A model generated the notes under the pieces. The model was given only the letters and a program-made list of their open reading frames with translations, made no database searches and had not been told where the DNA came from. A DNA stretch of 64,000 bases, from contig NC_062988.1 in assembly GCF_023078275.1 (NCBI RefSeq), forward strand, positions 761,501 through 825,500, in the 5' to 3' direction. A program made the translations under genes and the position numbers. This stretch comes from Leguminivora glycinivorella. Its lineage: Eukaryota > Arthropoda > Insecta > Lepidoptera > Tortricidae. Positions 18,833 through 29,308 of this stretch are shown here, one piece after another (the first letter of the stretch is position 1; the number at the start of each line of letters is the position of its first letter).

Positions 18833-19240
18833 ATGCCTAGAGTTCTGTATGATTCGCGGGAATTGTGCGAAATGATTCTCCTGTATGGCGAAACAAGAGG
18901 CAACGCACATCGTGCGCTGATGTTGTACGGTGAGCGATATCCCGATCGACGGCAACCACGCAACGGCCGAGTCATAACGAACGCCGTACAACGAGTACGC
19001 GACGAATTGCCTGTGACTGGAGCACGACTGCCACCCGCACCGCCACAGGGCCCTGGTGCGGCACTTAATGTAAGATTGGCATTAGAACAAAGAATTCTAC
19101 GTCATTTTCGTCAAAGACCCACGACCAGCACCAGAAAAGCAGGCCGTCTATTTGGGGTGAATCACCGAACAGTTCAAAAAGTTTTAAAAAATCGAAAATA
19201 TCACCCATATACATTTTTAAAAATACAAGGTATGTTGTGA
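18833..19240 (+). pseudogene. Transposase N-terminal part (DNA-binding helix-turn-helix), frame 1
   Basis: Starts MPRVLYDSRELCEMILLYGE and continues NAHRALMLYGERYPDRRQPR. The order fits the DUF4817-type helix-turn-helix that heads many arthropod mariner-like transposases. A second helix-rich segment has STRKAGRLFGVNHRTVQKVL, a second DNA-binding turn. The frame ends at a stop after KIQGML. The continuation, in the +1 frame, is at 19269-19886 and shows the catalytic part, so the gene is broken by a frameshift, perhaps with a small deletion. The start codon choice follows the conserved MPR opening. Confidence 0.8.
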
Positions 19241-19268
19241 CTGGTTTTTAAGACAGAACCAAGAAAAC

Positions 19269-19886
19269 ATGAACTTCGTGCGTAATGTGATATGGACGGA
19301 TGAATCCACTTTCACAAATAATGGAATATGGAACCCAAAAAATACGCATTACTGGAGCGGCGACAACCCATTTCTTATGAGACAAACGGCACATCAGTAC
19401 CGCATTTCCCTAAACGTCTGGGCTGCTATTCACGGGCGCACAATAATTGGTCCAGTTTTTATTGACGGCACATTAAATACGGCACGTTTTATGCAATTAA
19501 TCGATGGGACCGTGATAGATTACTTTAATAATTTACCCGAGAACGTTAAAAATCAAACGTGGTTTCAACTCGATGGTGCACCTGCACATTCTGTTGTGCC
19601 AGTCCGACAAAGGCTGACTCAAATATTCGGTGATAGATGGATCGGTCGGTATGGTCCCCGAAGGTGGCCGCCGAGATCTCCCGACCTTACATGTTTGGAT
19701 TTTTTTCTTTGGGGAGCAGTCAAAGATTACGTGTATTCGGCAGAAGTAGACACGGTCGAGATGCTGAGGAGAAGAATTGTTGAGGCGTTCGAAAAAATTC
19801 GAGAAGTTGATCTTGACAAAGTGCACCGTAACACACTCTTGCGTTATGATATGAAGCGTGCAGAACAGCAAACGGCCAACACATAG
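19269..19886 (+). pseudogene. Transposase catalytic part (DDE/D), frame 2
   Basis: Contains VIWTDESTFTNNG (first Asp), FQLDGAPAH (second Asp) and RSPDLTCLDFFLWG (third Asp). The second and third catalytic Asp are separated by 41 residues, which makes this a DD41D member of the Tc1/mariner superfamily. The catalytic triad and the C-terminus (KRAEQQTANT, stop at 19886) look intact, and the frame stays open upstream of the first Met past 19240. Only the junction with the N-terminal part is damaged. The enzyme would cut and paste DNA at TA sites using the 38-base ends. Confidence 0.85.
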
Positions 19887-20235
19887 AAAATTTGTTTCAT
19901 TAAATAGGTAGCCTCCTGAGTCCCGGGCCAATTTTTCCGATTTTGAATTTGGAACTTTCTTTTATTTGTTTAAGAGTTCAAAACTCTAATTTAATTTGTA
20001 CTTGTACAAGTACGCGGGGACTCAGGAGGGTAGAGTAAGCAGACTGAAATGATTTAAGTAGTTTTATTTTGTAGTGTTGGTTTATGTTACAAATAATTAA
20101 TAAACAGGATAACATCATTTATCGTCGCTTTTTAATCACTACGTCTAGCGGCTTTCATTACAAGTGGTTATAAAGACACCTGAGTTGAGACAAGTAGGCA
20201 TGTATCATAAATAAATATTTACATAATAGAAAATA

Positions 20236-20598
20236 GTTATTTGTTATACAAGGGGGCAAAGTTGTATTTTAACGCCGAGTGTGGAATTGAAAAACGAGCA
20301 AGTGAAAGGATTCTATAGTCTCGCTTCGCTCGTGGTTCGAGAATTGAATCCTGAACTTTTCCCCTCATTATAGCGAGGAAACTACAACGCAAAAAATGCG
20401 TTTATCACTGCTTCCAGTAGTTCCACAGGTGGTAAACCATCTTTATTACTAGATTCACCTTTTATCAATCTTAAAGCAGTTATTTTTATTTTATTCAAGG
20501 TCAAATTACTTTACCCACTAGTGGATAAAATGCGTTTTTACCCGCTGGTATTAAAGGACAAAACACGTGTTTCCGAGCTAGTGAGGGGAAAAATAAAT
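20236..20598. repeat. Interspersed repeat 'caagggggcaaagttgtatt', copy 1
   Basis: Shares most of its length with 60785-61214: 'ttgttatacaagggggcaaa', 'aacgagcaagtgaaaggatt', 'gctagtgaggggaaaaa'. Copy 1 lacks about 70 bases found in copy 2, and its 'ctcgcttcgctcg' hairpin stands in the opposite order. Confidence 0.7.
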
Positions 20599-21024
20599 TA
20601 CTGTAATTAACTTTTTTGTACTTTTTAAGTATAAGGTACTTAGAGCCTGCGCAGACAGAGAGCGGTCTGCGTTCTGTCAGAGTTCCGCGTTCTGGTGACC
20701 GTTGACCGCTCAAGAGTTCCAACGCACACAGGCGGCGTTCAAATTCTCGCGTTCTAGTTTCGTTTGTGTCATTGTACATGCAACGTAATTGTCACTGGAA
20801 AGTTCGTTTTTCTATGAAGAATTATTGCTCAAAAATTCTACCGATTAAATTCTCCTTACAGATCAACAAGCGATTCGATATTTTTATTCGCATGTCGATT
20901 TATAGTTTCATTAATTGAGAAAAATAACGGCTAGTTGTATTTTTAGGGCATTGTAATTATTTATTAAGATCAAAATAAACATAACAGCATTTCGTCGTGT
21001 ACTATCCGTAGATTCGACCTCAGA

Positions 21025-23667
21025 AATTTTTTTTTTTTTTTTGTTTTTTTGAAGTTTCATCTGCCATCGGCTTTCTTAGCCATAATCAGATTGTATGGTA
21101 CTATTAATAACATTTTCCCGGTGGTGGTCCATTAACCACCATTCCTTTTTTGTGGAGAGAGGGGGGCGTTATTCTCTCTGGTCTAGTTCCAAGATCTTCC
21201 ACCTTTTGAGTCTTGTGTTGTTACTGTTTTCATTTAGTAGGTCTCTAGCAAGTTCATTTTCATGGATTGTGAGTCTTTCCTTGTATTTCCTTGAGAAGCT
21301 ATTTACTTCCTGTTTAATGGTTGGTATATGAAGGTAATCATGTATTTCTTTATTTCGGGCAAACCAGGGTGCACAAGATATTGTTCTGAGAATAATATTC
21401 TGGAATCTTTGGAGGATCTCGAGGTTAGAGTTGCTGGCTGATCCCCAGAGCTGAATACCGTACGTCCATATAGGTTTTATGATACATTTGTAAACCAGAA
21501 GTTTGTTGCTAAGTGTCAGAGGAGACTGTCTTCCAATTAGCCATAGTAACCGTTTATATTGTATGTTAGCTTCATTCTTCTTTGCTTTGATGTGGTTGGC
21601 CCATGTAAGTCTCCTATCCAGGTGTAGGCCTAGGTATTTAACACAGCATTCGCTGGGTAGAGTCTCTCCTCGTAGAGTTACGGGCGGGCAGTCTCCTTTT
21701 CGTAGGGTGAATGTTATTTGGAGTGACTTGGTTGTACTTGCCTTGATTCTCCATTTGTCGAGCCACTGGTCGATTTTGTGCAGCTGTATTTGCAGTTTTT
21801 GTGACGCTACAGCGGGATCTTTATCAGCGGCAAGGCACGCTGTATCGTCAGCATATGTTGCTGTGACAACGTCTTCAGTACATGGAAGATCTGCGGTATA
21901 TATTGAGTACAACACAGGTCCAAGGACAGAACCTTGAGGAACAGAAGCGTTTATGTCATAGAGTTCAGAGTATTCGTCATTAAATTTAACCTGGAACTTT
22001 CTCTCCTGTATGTAAGATCTTAAAATCATATAGAATGAGTTAGGAAGTAAGTTTTTCAGTTTAAATAGGAGCCCCTTGTGCCAGACGCGGTCAAATGCTT
22101 GCTGTATGTCAAGAAAAGCAGCAGCGCAATATTCTTTACGCTCTAAGGATTGTCTTATCTTTGCTACTACACGGTGTACTTGCTCAACTGTCGAGTGATT
22201 TTGTCGGAAACCAAATTGGTGATCAGGTATTATGTTATGCTCTTCCAGTACTGGTTTTAACCTACACAGCAGTATTTTCTCAAAAGTTTTGGATAATATG
22301 GGCAGTAGGCTGATGGGTCTGTATGAGCTTGGTTCCGTTGGAGGTTTCCCGGGCTTTGGTACCATGCATATCTGGGAGACTTTCCAGAGCTTTGGGAAGT
22401 AGTGTAATCTTAGAATGGCGTTGAATAGCATGGTGAGAAATACCACTGGTTTCTTTGTAAGGTGTCTAAGTATCTCAGCTGTTATCAGGTCAAACCCTGG
22501 TGCCTTCGCTTTTCCTAGGTTTCTGATCACTCGGTAGAGTTCTCTGGGTGTAACAGGTTTCAGAGGTAGTGATAATTGTTGATCGCTGTTTAATCTAGCA
22601 TCAACCTCTTTTTCAAAGTCTTGCATTGTTGATGCATTTGGTGTAAAGACCTGACTAAGATGCTGTGCAAATAGTTCAGCCTTTTCTTCAGGCTTCTTTG
22701 CCCAGGTTCCACTCTGTGATTTTATAGGGGGCACCGTTTGTTTCGGTTGCTTAAACTGCTTAGTTATTTTCCATAAGGAATAATTGTCTTTTTTTGTGGA
22801 TGACAAAGAACTCAACTTTTGGTGGAATGTTTGATTTTCATGATCCTTAATTATAGCTTTTAGTTCTCTGGCAGCTCGATTAAATGCAGTTTTGTCCTCC
22901 CTGTATCTACTTGTTTGCCATCTTCTTCTTAGTTGTCTTTTCTCTTTAACCTTGTTTCTAATTTCTAGGGATATCATTTTTGTGGAGTTAGTAGTCTTGG
23001 TGCATGGAGTTGAGTGCCAGGCAGCTTCTTGTATTTTGTTTGTTATATAGAAGGTTGCCTCATCGATATCTTCTTCAGTCTTTAGCCTGGCTCTTAAGTT
23101 TATATGGTTATCTAGATGTTCAGTAAAAGCAGTCCAGTTTGTTCTATGGTTACATAATGCTAATGGGTGTTCTCTATGTATTATGTTGGCACTAAATGTT
23201 CCAATGACTGGTGAGTGATCAGAGGAACTGTCATAGCAGCTGCCAATATGAAAATATGTATCAGAAAAGCCCTTGATGATGAAGAAGTCTAATAAGTCTG
23301 GAACTTTATTTGTGTCAGTAGGCCAATATGTTGGTTCTCCGGTTGATAAGGTTATAAGTTTCAGGTTGTCGATACATTTTTTCAGTTCGCGACCCCGGGT
23401 GGTTACCAGACGGGAACCCCAATGTGTATGCTTACTGTTCCAGTCACCTCCGGTGATGAACCTTTTGCCTAAAGTCTTGAAATAATTCCTAAACATTTCT
23501 TCCTTAATAGAGAACTTGGGAGGGCAATACACTGCACTTATATTTATTTCTCCAATTCTATCCTGTACAGTTATAGTGGTACTTTGAAGGTAGTTTTCTT
23601 TATATTCACTATGCATATAGAAATCCCTCCTTTTCCTAACCAATTCAGTATTTTTTCTGTGTTTGCA
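21025..23667 (-). mobile_element. Jockey-type LINE, 5'-truncated, with 8 bp target duplication
   Basis: ACCTCAGA at 21017-21024 and 23668-23675 bounds the insertion. A poly(A) tail (poly T in plus, about 21027-21047) marks its 3' end and the coding frame is on the minus strand. The 5' UTR, ORF1 and the first part of the endonuclease are missing. Confidence 0.85.
21169..23643 (-). CDS. LINE endonuclease-reverse transcriptase (ORF2), N-terminally truncated, 824 aa
   Basis: An unbroken frame of 824 residues. Residues ~1-150 are the C-terminal two thirds of an exonuclease-endonuclease-phosphatase fold (GGDWNSKHTHWGS near 65-77, SDHSPV at 141-146). Residues ~400-700 are the reverse transcriptase: YRPISLLPILSKTFEKI, FLDIQQAFDRVWHKGL (first Asp), SVPQGSVLGP, and the catalytic YADD at 597-600. 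A C-terminal connection follows to a stop near 21169. This is the plan of jockey-clade LINEs, which nick the target and prime cDNA from it. The open frame over 2.4 kb shows the copy is young. It cannot be autonomous because the endonuclease start is gone and no ORF1 is present. The first Met is only the first in the surviving frame. Confidence 0.85.
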   Translation of the reverse strand: MVRKRRDFYMHSEYKENYLQSTTITVQDRIGEINISAVYCPPKFSIKEEMFRNYFKTLGKRFITGGDWNSKHTHWGSRLVTTRGRELKKCIDNLKLITLSTGEPTYWPTDTNKVPDLLDFFIIKGFSDTYFHIGSCYDSSSDHSPVIGTFSANIIHREHPLALCNHRTNWTAFTEHLDNHINLRARLKTEEDIDEATFYITNKIQEAAWHSTPCTKTTNSTKMISLEIRNKVKEKRQLRRRWQTSRYREDKTAFNRAARELKAIIKDHENQTFHQKLSSLSSTKKDNYSLWKITKQFKQPKQTVPPIKSQSGTWAKKPEEKAELFAQHLSQVFTPNASTMQDFEKEVDARLNSDQQLSLPLKPVTPRELYRVIRNLGKAKAPGFDLITAEILRHLTKKPVVFLTMLFNAILRLHYFPKLWKVSQICMVPKPGKPPTEPSSYRPISLLPILSKTFEKILLCRLKPVLEEHNIIPDHQFGFRQNHSTVEQVHRVVAKIRQSLERKEYCAAAFLDIQQAFDRVWHKGLLFKLKNLLPNSFYMILRSYIQERKFQVKFNDEYSELYDINASVPQGSVLGPVLYSIYTADLPCTEDVVTATYADDTACLAADKDPAVASQKLQIQLHKIDQWLDKWRIKASTTKSLQITFTLRKGDCPPVTLRGETLPSECCVKYLGLHLDRRLTWANHIKAKKNEANIQYKRLLWLIGRQSPLTLSNKLLVYKCIIKPIWTYGIQLWGSASNSNLEILQRFQNIILRTISCAPWFARNKEIHDYLHIPTIKQEVNSFSRKYKERLTIHENELARDLLNENSNNTRLKRWKILELDQRE

Positions 23668-23899
23668 ACCTCAGACATCCCCGCGTTCCAGCGTTCTCTG
23701 TCTCGGCGGGAAAAGAACGCTAGAACGCGGCATTCCGCTTTGACCGCCGCGGGAAGACTGCCCGCTGTGGGCGTTGTTGCTGCAGACTCGGTACATTCTA
23801 AAGAAATCAAAACTCTGAACGCGGAACGCAGAACTCCAGACCGCTCTCTGTCTGCGCACGCTCTAAACAGTCTGTTTAAAACTATGTTGTCTGTGGTCC

Positions 23900-24825
23900 A
23901 TTACGCAAATATCATGAACTTTGTCATGAACCTTCACAGACATTCACACATTTGCAAATGATAACTTTTCGTTGTGTATTTTATTACCTACATGTCTATT
24001 GACAACATACGTCAAGTTGATAAGATACATCAAAGTTGTGCAAAAAAGCAACAATTTATTAAATTACAACGCACGTAAAATATGCAGGTACCAGATACCT
24101 ATCACGAAAGAAAAGCGAAAACAAACCGAGCTTTGTGTAATAGTCGCGTTACATTCAACCCATTGCAACGAAAGTGCAGCCGCCAAATATGGTTCTGTTT
24201 GTGATCGCTGTATGCATCACAATTTTCACAGAAATTCTTTGTAAAAGGTGAAACTCTTAATTCTCAAAAGATACTAACAAGCTGTATCTGGACGGGGTCA
24301 ATTGGAGGACAAGCCACACAGAGTAGTTGCGGCTGAGAAATAGAAACATCTTCAACAAACTATTAAATGTGCAATTTACCTTGTGAAGTGATTACCCAGT
24401 AATATTGGAATTGGAATACCTAATTTTTATCAGTGATTTCATATATTGTTGGAACTTCTTAATAAACAGTAAGTTACGTTAAAACATGATTTACTTACTT
24501 TTATCCTTTCGTTACTAGGTACACCTTAAACCTGGGTACCTACTTTAAAGAAAATAGTTACCTCGCGTTGAAATAAGCGATTAAGTACCTATGTAATTTA
24601 GATCAACTGCATTGCATACGTTTAAACAACATTGTTAATAGGTTTAATAATAAGTATTATTGAAAACGATCCCAAATGTCACTGTCAAGTATTTCGCCTG
24701 GACATAATGTTTGAGGTACATTACTTGCTCGATTAAGTTTGTTAGAAAATAACAGTAAATTTATTTTTCATTTTAATTAATTAAGACCATTTGTACGTGA
24801 TTACTGATTAGTTAAAGGGTGTATA
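23900..24825. other. AT-rich right part of the mariner-like element, no gene seen
   Basis: Runs from the end of the nested element to the right terminal repeat. Open frames are short and resemble nothing. It probably represents non-coding 3' sequence of the transposon. Confidence 0.5.
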
Positions 24826-24898
24826 TTTTAATTTTTTGCTTTAGTTACAGGCCCCACCCTGTATATGATCGTCCAAATAAAAATAAAAACTTCTAAAT

Positions 24899-25449
24899 GA
24901 GGAGTGTCTTTTCAAAAGGGTTTATTTCCACTTTGAACTTTTTTTGGGAAATCGAGAAAAACATAATTCCACGGTATTGATTTTGAAATTAATATTTAAT
25001 TTTCAAAATTGTAATATTGTAAGTTGACGTTAATGCTATAATTACATCAAACGTAACATGTGTACCTAAATAAATATTTAATTACCATATGTTTTTGAGA
25101 ATTAAGCACTTTTGATGCGAACTTTTGGGAATTAAGCCCTTTTGTTGTGGCCTTGTTATGTTATGTTATTGTTTTAAAATAGTTTTATTTTATTTTTGGA
25201 TTTTGTATTAACGTTAGTTGATATGAATGTTGTTGTAATACATACATTGGTTTATCCACATAAATAATCATTACACATTTTTCAAAATGTATATAAACTT
25301 TGATGTTAATCTTTTTTTTAAAGATCAAGGCGAGACTTTTTGAACTTTTATCTCAAAACAACGCGTAATTTTCTATACTAAGTAAAACTGCATTCATAGT
25401 TTAAAAAAAAGAAAAAATGGAAATAAGCCCTTTTGAAAAGACACTCCTC
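24899..25449. mobile_element. MITE with GAGGAGTGTCTTTTCAAAAG ends
   Basis: The terminus GAGGAGTGTCTTTTCAAAAG, continuing through GGGTTTATTTCCA, is inverted at 25418-25449 with one difference. The body repeats 'ggaattaagcccttttg' and 'gaattaagcacttttg' tandemly near 25098-25135. It lies only 35 bases from the right end of the mariner-like element. Confidence 0.7.
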
Positions 25450-25951
25450 AAATGAGATAAAGGTACAAGTACACACAGTCTTAAGTCCTAAGGCACTTTT
25501 ACCTTAGTTCTGTCAAAGGGGATCGAGTATTATAGAGAGTTACTGTCAAAGTAAAACGTGTAATCACAGTGCAAAGACTGCCATCTCTCGACGCAGGCTT
25601 AAAACTTTTGAATCTCAGTTTTGACAATTTGGCCCATATTGTTAGCTATATGTTTCAAAATGTCAAATATTAATATTAGCGCCATTTAGCCGAGCATTCC
25701 CCAAAGGTGTAACGCCATCTTGGCCACCGTACCTTTTTCTCTAGGGCTTTAAGGCACGTTTTTTTTCTAAGACTTTATCCGACTATACGGAGTTACATAT
25801 GTCTTCGATTCTGTTTAAGAGTAAAAGTAGCAAAAATGCTCATTTTTATTTGGATGATAATATACGATAGTTGCATTTCTACACTACAAGAAATAACACA
25901 TAGCGTTCCCAATGGTTTGTACTCCAAAGTCAACAATAATTTTAGGGTCTT

Positions 25952-26104
25952 CCCAAACTTATCGACTCGGAATCGGCTCTAGTCTACCAAAAATCGCTCG
26001 TTAGTATAAAGACGCTTACGAGTCGGAAAGCATGCGTAACGCGTGTTCATACTGACGAGAGATTCTTGGTCGGCGACAACTAATTCCACGTCGATAGGTT
26101 TGGC
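25952..26104. mobile_element. Foldback MITE with CCAAACCTATCGAC ends, copy 2
   Basis: CCCAAACTTATCGACTCGG is inverted as CACGTCGATAGGTTTGG. The inner TCGCTCGTTAGTAT/ATACTGACGAGAGA pair parallels copy 1 at 17165. Confidence 0.6.
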
Positions 26105-26280
26105 GATACCATTTTGCACGAAACTGCATTGAACTGGTTACTAGTGCGCCTATTAGAGGCATAGTGCACCTATGATTGTCACTTTACAAAGCTTTAGGCT
26201 TGTGTTGAGCTTAAGGTTTTAACAGTGATTACTGTTTTGAAATAGTTTTAAGGCAATTTGTTGAAAAGCTGTATATAGAT

Positions 26281-26577
26281 GGGCCATTTTTTTTTAAAGT
26301 TGTCCACCCCTTTTTTTGGATTTGGAAATTTTTATATGGTTTCACTCAGAATCGCGAGCTCTTTCAATCCTAATAGGAGAAAAAAAGTGTCCAAAGGTTT
26401 TTTCCCAATCCGTTACCATTTTTTCATACATTTTGTATGGCGGTAACGGAATGGAAGGTTTGAAAAATGTATCTATCTATCAGGATCGAAAGACCTCGCG
26501 ATTCTTGAGTATGAATCGCGTAAAAAATGCCTATGTTACAAAAAAAGTGGGGTGGAAAACTTTGAAAAAAATTGCCC
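26281..26577. mobile_element. Foldback MITE 'GGGCCATTTTTT', copy 1
   Basis: Ends GGGCCATTTTTTTTTAAAGT and the complement of ACTTTGAAAAAAATTGCCC. Inner complementary blocks CGCGAGCTCTTTCA.../...GACCTCGCG and CCGTTACCATTTTTTCATAC make nearly the whole 297 bases a hairpin. Its partner copy is at 32209-32532. Confidence 0.7.
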
Positions 26578-26744
26578 AGATATTTAAAGTCAGCCAATGC
26601 GCCAAATATGTATATCGGTAATGGTAACAACACCTTAGCCACCGTAATAACACCTAGATCCAGGAATGTCAGGCTACTATAAGTTGGCAACGACTTTATA
26701 GCTCCGTCTGGGAAATCGCTGCAATTTTTTTTTTTTATTTATTA

Positions 26745-26862
26745 TAAACTGGCCAGTGATTGTCGCACCTGACCTTAGTCGCACCTGATGGAAAGTGACG
26801 ACAAGGCCGAGGTTTTAGCTCACTGGTTCAGTTTTGCTTGGTTTGCCTCTGCCTAAGGCACT
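26745..26862. repeat. Interspersed repeat fragment 'cctgatggaaagtgacgac'
   Basis: Recalls a frequent lepidopteran repeat (GCCTGATGGAAAGTGACGACAAG). No coding frame is seen. Confidence 0.4.
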
Positions 26863-26864
26863 GG

Positions 26865-27090
26865 TCCCATCGCGAGCTAGTAAGCTATGAGCTATCGGCT
26901 ATAAAAACTAACAAAAGATAAGCACTCCCGTGCGAATAAAAGAGACACGGCGATTTTGATAGCTCACCGCTGGGCGAGTAACTATAAACATCGCCGTGTC
27001 TCTTTTATTTGCACGGGAGCGATTATCTTTTGTTCGTTTTTATAGCCGATAGCTCATAGCTTACTAGCTCGCAGTGGGACCAGTGCCTAA
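26865..27090. mobile_element. Foldback MITE (GCACTGGTCCCA family), copy 2
   Basis: TAAGGCACTGGTCCCATCGC at the left is inverted as GCAGTGGGACCAGTGCCTAA at the right. The arms pair through AGCTATGAGCTAT and AAAAGAGACACGGCGAT for more than 80 bases each. Same family as 12175-12395. Confidence 0.75.
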
Positions 27091-27151
27091 AGATGTGTTC
27101 CGATATATTTGGCGCTTTGACTGTCATAATTATTTTCAATGCTGACTGTAC

Positions 27152-27263
27152 AGTACAGCCAAGTGTAAAAATGTGGCTTATGTCGGCGAATGAAGAGGTA
27201 TGGGACGTATTTTGAGCAACATGCGTTTCTACACCTATATTTTTACATTTGGACTGTACTGTT
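27152..27263. mobile_element. Short MITE with ACAGTACAGCCAAGTGTAAA ends
   Basis: ACAGTACAGCCAAGTGTAAAAAT is inverted as ATTTTTACATTTGGACTGTACTGT. About 112 bases. Confidence 0.65.
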
Positions 27264-27759
27264 AGAAGTAGGGGTTACAGATGTGTTATATAAGTTATAT
27301 TGATCCTAGTGTGGATTTGTTTGGTTTTCAAGGTCAATATAGCACGTTTACTTACCAAGGCCACCTTTTTGAAAATACACATCCATAATTTCGAGCTCTT
27401 CCTGTGGAAAAGCGATGAAATAACGTTTTTGGAATATCTAACAGAAATTATACACGCGTCCATGACTAGTACTCATACTTTTACATGGATTTTGAGTTTT
27501 TCACAGAAACCTCACAATACAAAGAACTACCACAATATAAAGGCATTATTATACAAGCTGCAAATAAAGTAACTGTTTCAATTCGCCTTTTATTGAAAGA
27601 TTGCACTGCCTACGATTACATATTAATTAATAAAATACCATTTACAATGCTAAACCTATACATTCACCGGGAAAAGCTTAGCTAGCGTTTACCTTATGTA
27701 AAAGCTAATATAACATAATAATCTGTAGAACACCACCCAACCAGTAACTTCCCCGTTAA

Positions 27760-28976
27760 TAGCCGGGTCCACACAGCGAGGCAATATGCTCGCGCGGCAA
27801 ACGTCCAATGCATGAATGCAGTCCTGTCTTGGTCGAGGCAGGTTGGTCGGCCGAGCAAAACGCACTGCCTCGGCCGACGTACGTTCACATATCACGTTTG
27901 CCGTACGAGGAAATAGGTACTATCGTTTTTTTGGCTCACCAGTTGGCGCTGTTGAGTAAGGTCCAGAGGTATAGCTGTCAAAATCAAAGGTGACTTATAA
28001 GATCGGCGAAACAAAGTTTTGAATCTCATTAATTAAATTATAAATAACATCTTGTTTATCCATACTAATATTATAAATGGGAAAGTGTGTGTCTGTTTGT
28101 GCGTCTTTCGCGGCAAAACGGAGCATCAAATTGATGTGATTTTTTTAAGTGGAAATATTTGAAGGGATGGAGAGTGGCTACTTTTTGTCTGTTTCTAACG
28201 CGAGCGAAGCCTCAGGCAAAAGCTAGTTAATTATAAATACTCGCCACTATTATCATATTTTTGCACCTCTTTCTCTTGATTCCGCTTTCAAAGCGTTCAC
28301 GAAGGAGATCACTTTTCAACAGGTAAATTAAAGAAATGAACCAAAACCAGTGACAATTTAATGTTTTTGGACCACAGAGAACCTCCTATAGAGTGGCAGT
28401 CTTGTATATTTGGTTCGCGATACGAGTCACCAGTGTTTGGGGTGCGAGGAGCGGGCGGGGAATGTGTTAAGCGCGCTGTGATTGGCCGTTTCAAGGACGG
28501 CGGGCAGTCGCGCCAGATGAAAAGGGACAGAAGTATGACTGTCCCTCTACTGACGCGTAAGTGGCCAATGTAAGTTGACCTATGCTGGCTCTGAATAAAT
28601 TATAAATATGACTTATTTGTGGAATGTAATGCCGTCTGTTTTTAAATTTGAGCTTCTTGTTATCTTTCCACACCATTTCACACTACAGGTGGACATCTTT
28701 AAGGCATCAAAATACCCTTTTCCAATTTTTTTGTGCGAAAAACACGCGCTGCTTTCGGGTCTGTTACTTGGTCGATACTGATCGGGCACGGCGAGCGCCC
28801 GCGCTTATATCAGTGCAAATACTAGGAAGGCTGGCGACCGCGAGTCGTCTTGTAATAGATGTCTATAGGGGTTGGTCTGTGTTTTGGACCTTACGCGACA
28901 CCAGCGCTTCTAGTGGCAAATTCATACGCGATCCCCATTGCCTCGCAACGTGCTTCGCTCTGTGTGGACCCGGCTA
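27760..28976. mobile_element. 1.2 kb TIR element with TAGCCGGGTCCACACAG ends
   Basis: TAGCCGGGTCCACACAGCGA at the left is inverted at 28957-28976 as CTGTGTGGACCCGGCTA, with further pairing (GAGGCA against TGCCTC). It contains a reverse retroposon tail (28060-28228). No transposase frame is recognised. It ends 54 bases before BLTP3 exon 8. Confidence 0.65.
28060..28228 (-). repeat. Retroposon tail family 'cgcggcttcgctcgc', reverse copy
   Basis: 'Ccatactaatattataaatg', 'gggaaagtgtgtgtctgttt' and 'ggcaaaacggagcatc' are the complement of copy 2. Inserted in the 27760-28976 element. Confidence 0.7.
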
Positions 28977-29030
28977 ACAGCTGAGACATTTTTTGCTAAT
29001 AAGTATGTATTTATATATGTGTGTGTGTAG

Positions 29031-29162
29031 AATAAGTTCTCGATGCGAGCGCGGGCGTGGGCGGAGCCTCCGGTGGACGAGTGCGACCTGAGGCCCCGGG
29101 ACACTCCAAAGGTTGCAGCTAGATTAACCAGGAAAGAACTGCCGAGAGTTCCTGATGAAAAG
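29031..29162 (+). CDS. BLTP3: BLTP3 exon 8
   Basis: The acceptor is the TG microsatellite gtgtgtgtgtAG and the donor GAAAAG|GTTAGT. The exon is 44 codons in phase 0: NKFSMRARAWAEPPVDECDL then RPRDTPKVAARLTRKELPRV. It is charged and probably solvent-exposed. It follows the 17.6 kb intron, and the frame stays open through the join with exon 7. Confidence 0.62.
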
Positions 29163-29308
29163 GTTAGTACCTTTGAACAGTTTTTATACATAATTTGGGA
29201 CAGTAATCGATGAAATCAGGTGTCAGTTTGCGGAAATCCAAGCTAATCGAAATCGAAAAGATTACTAATCCGCGAATAGATAACGTCCTAGTCAATCAGT
29301 GGTAACCC

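Larger units (their letters stand above)
20641..23865. mobile_element. Non-autonomous TIR element (~580 bp) split by a LINE
   Basis: The ends TAGAGCCTGCGCAGACAGAG (20641) and the complement of CTCTGTCTGCGCACGCTCTA (ending 23865) match for about 29 bases with one mismatch. Inner GC-rich blocks (GAACGC, CCGCGTTC) also recur inverted. No transposase remains, and no target duplication could be fixed with confidence, so the superfamily is open. Confidence 0.65.
18056..24863 (+). mobile_element. DD41D Tc1/mariner-type transposon, 6.8 kb including nested insertions
   Basis: Perfect 38-base terminal inverted repeats (start TACAGGGTGGGGCCTGTAAC) occupy 18056-18093 and 24826-24863, flanked by TA at 18054-18055 and 24864-24865. 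The only transposase in it is at 18833-19886. Later arrivals inside it are a reverse TATG-tailed repeat (18120-18370), an interspersed repeat (20236-20598) and a TIR element (20641-23865) split by a LINE (21025-23667). Without these the element would be roughly 2.9 kb. It sits in the 17.6 kb intron between BLTP3 exons 7 and 8. Confidence 0.85.

Noticed and set aside
19533..19931. 132-codon minus-strand frame
   Set aside because: Shadow of the transposase catalytic frame.
21503..21937. 144-codon plus-strand frame
   Set aside because: Shadow of the LINE ORF2 on the opposite strand.
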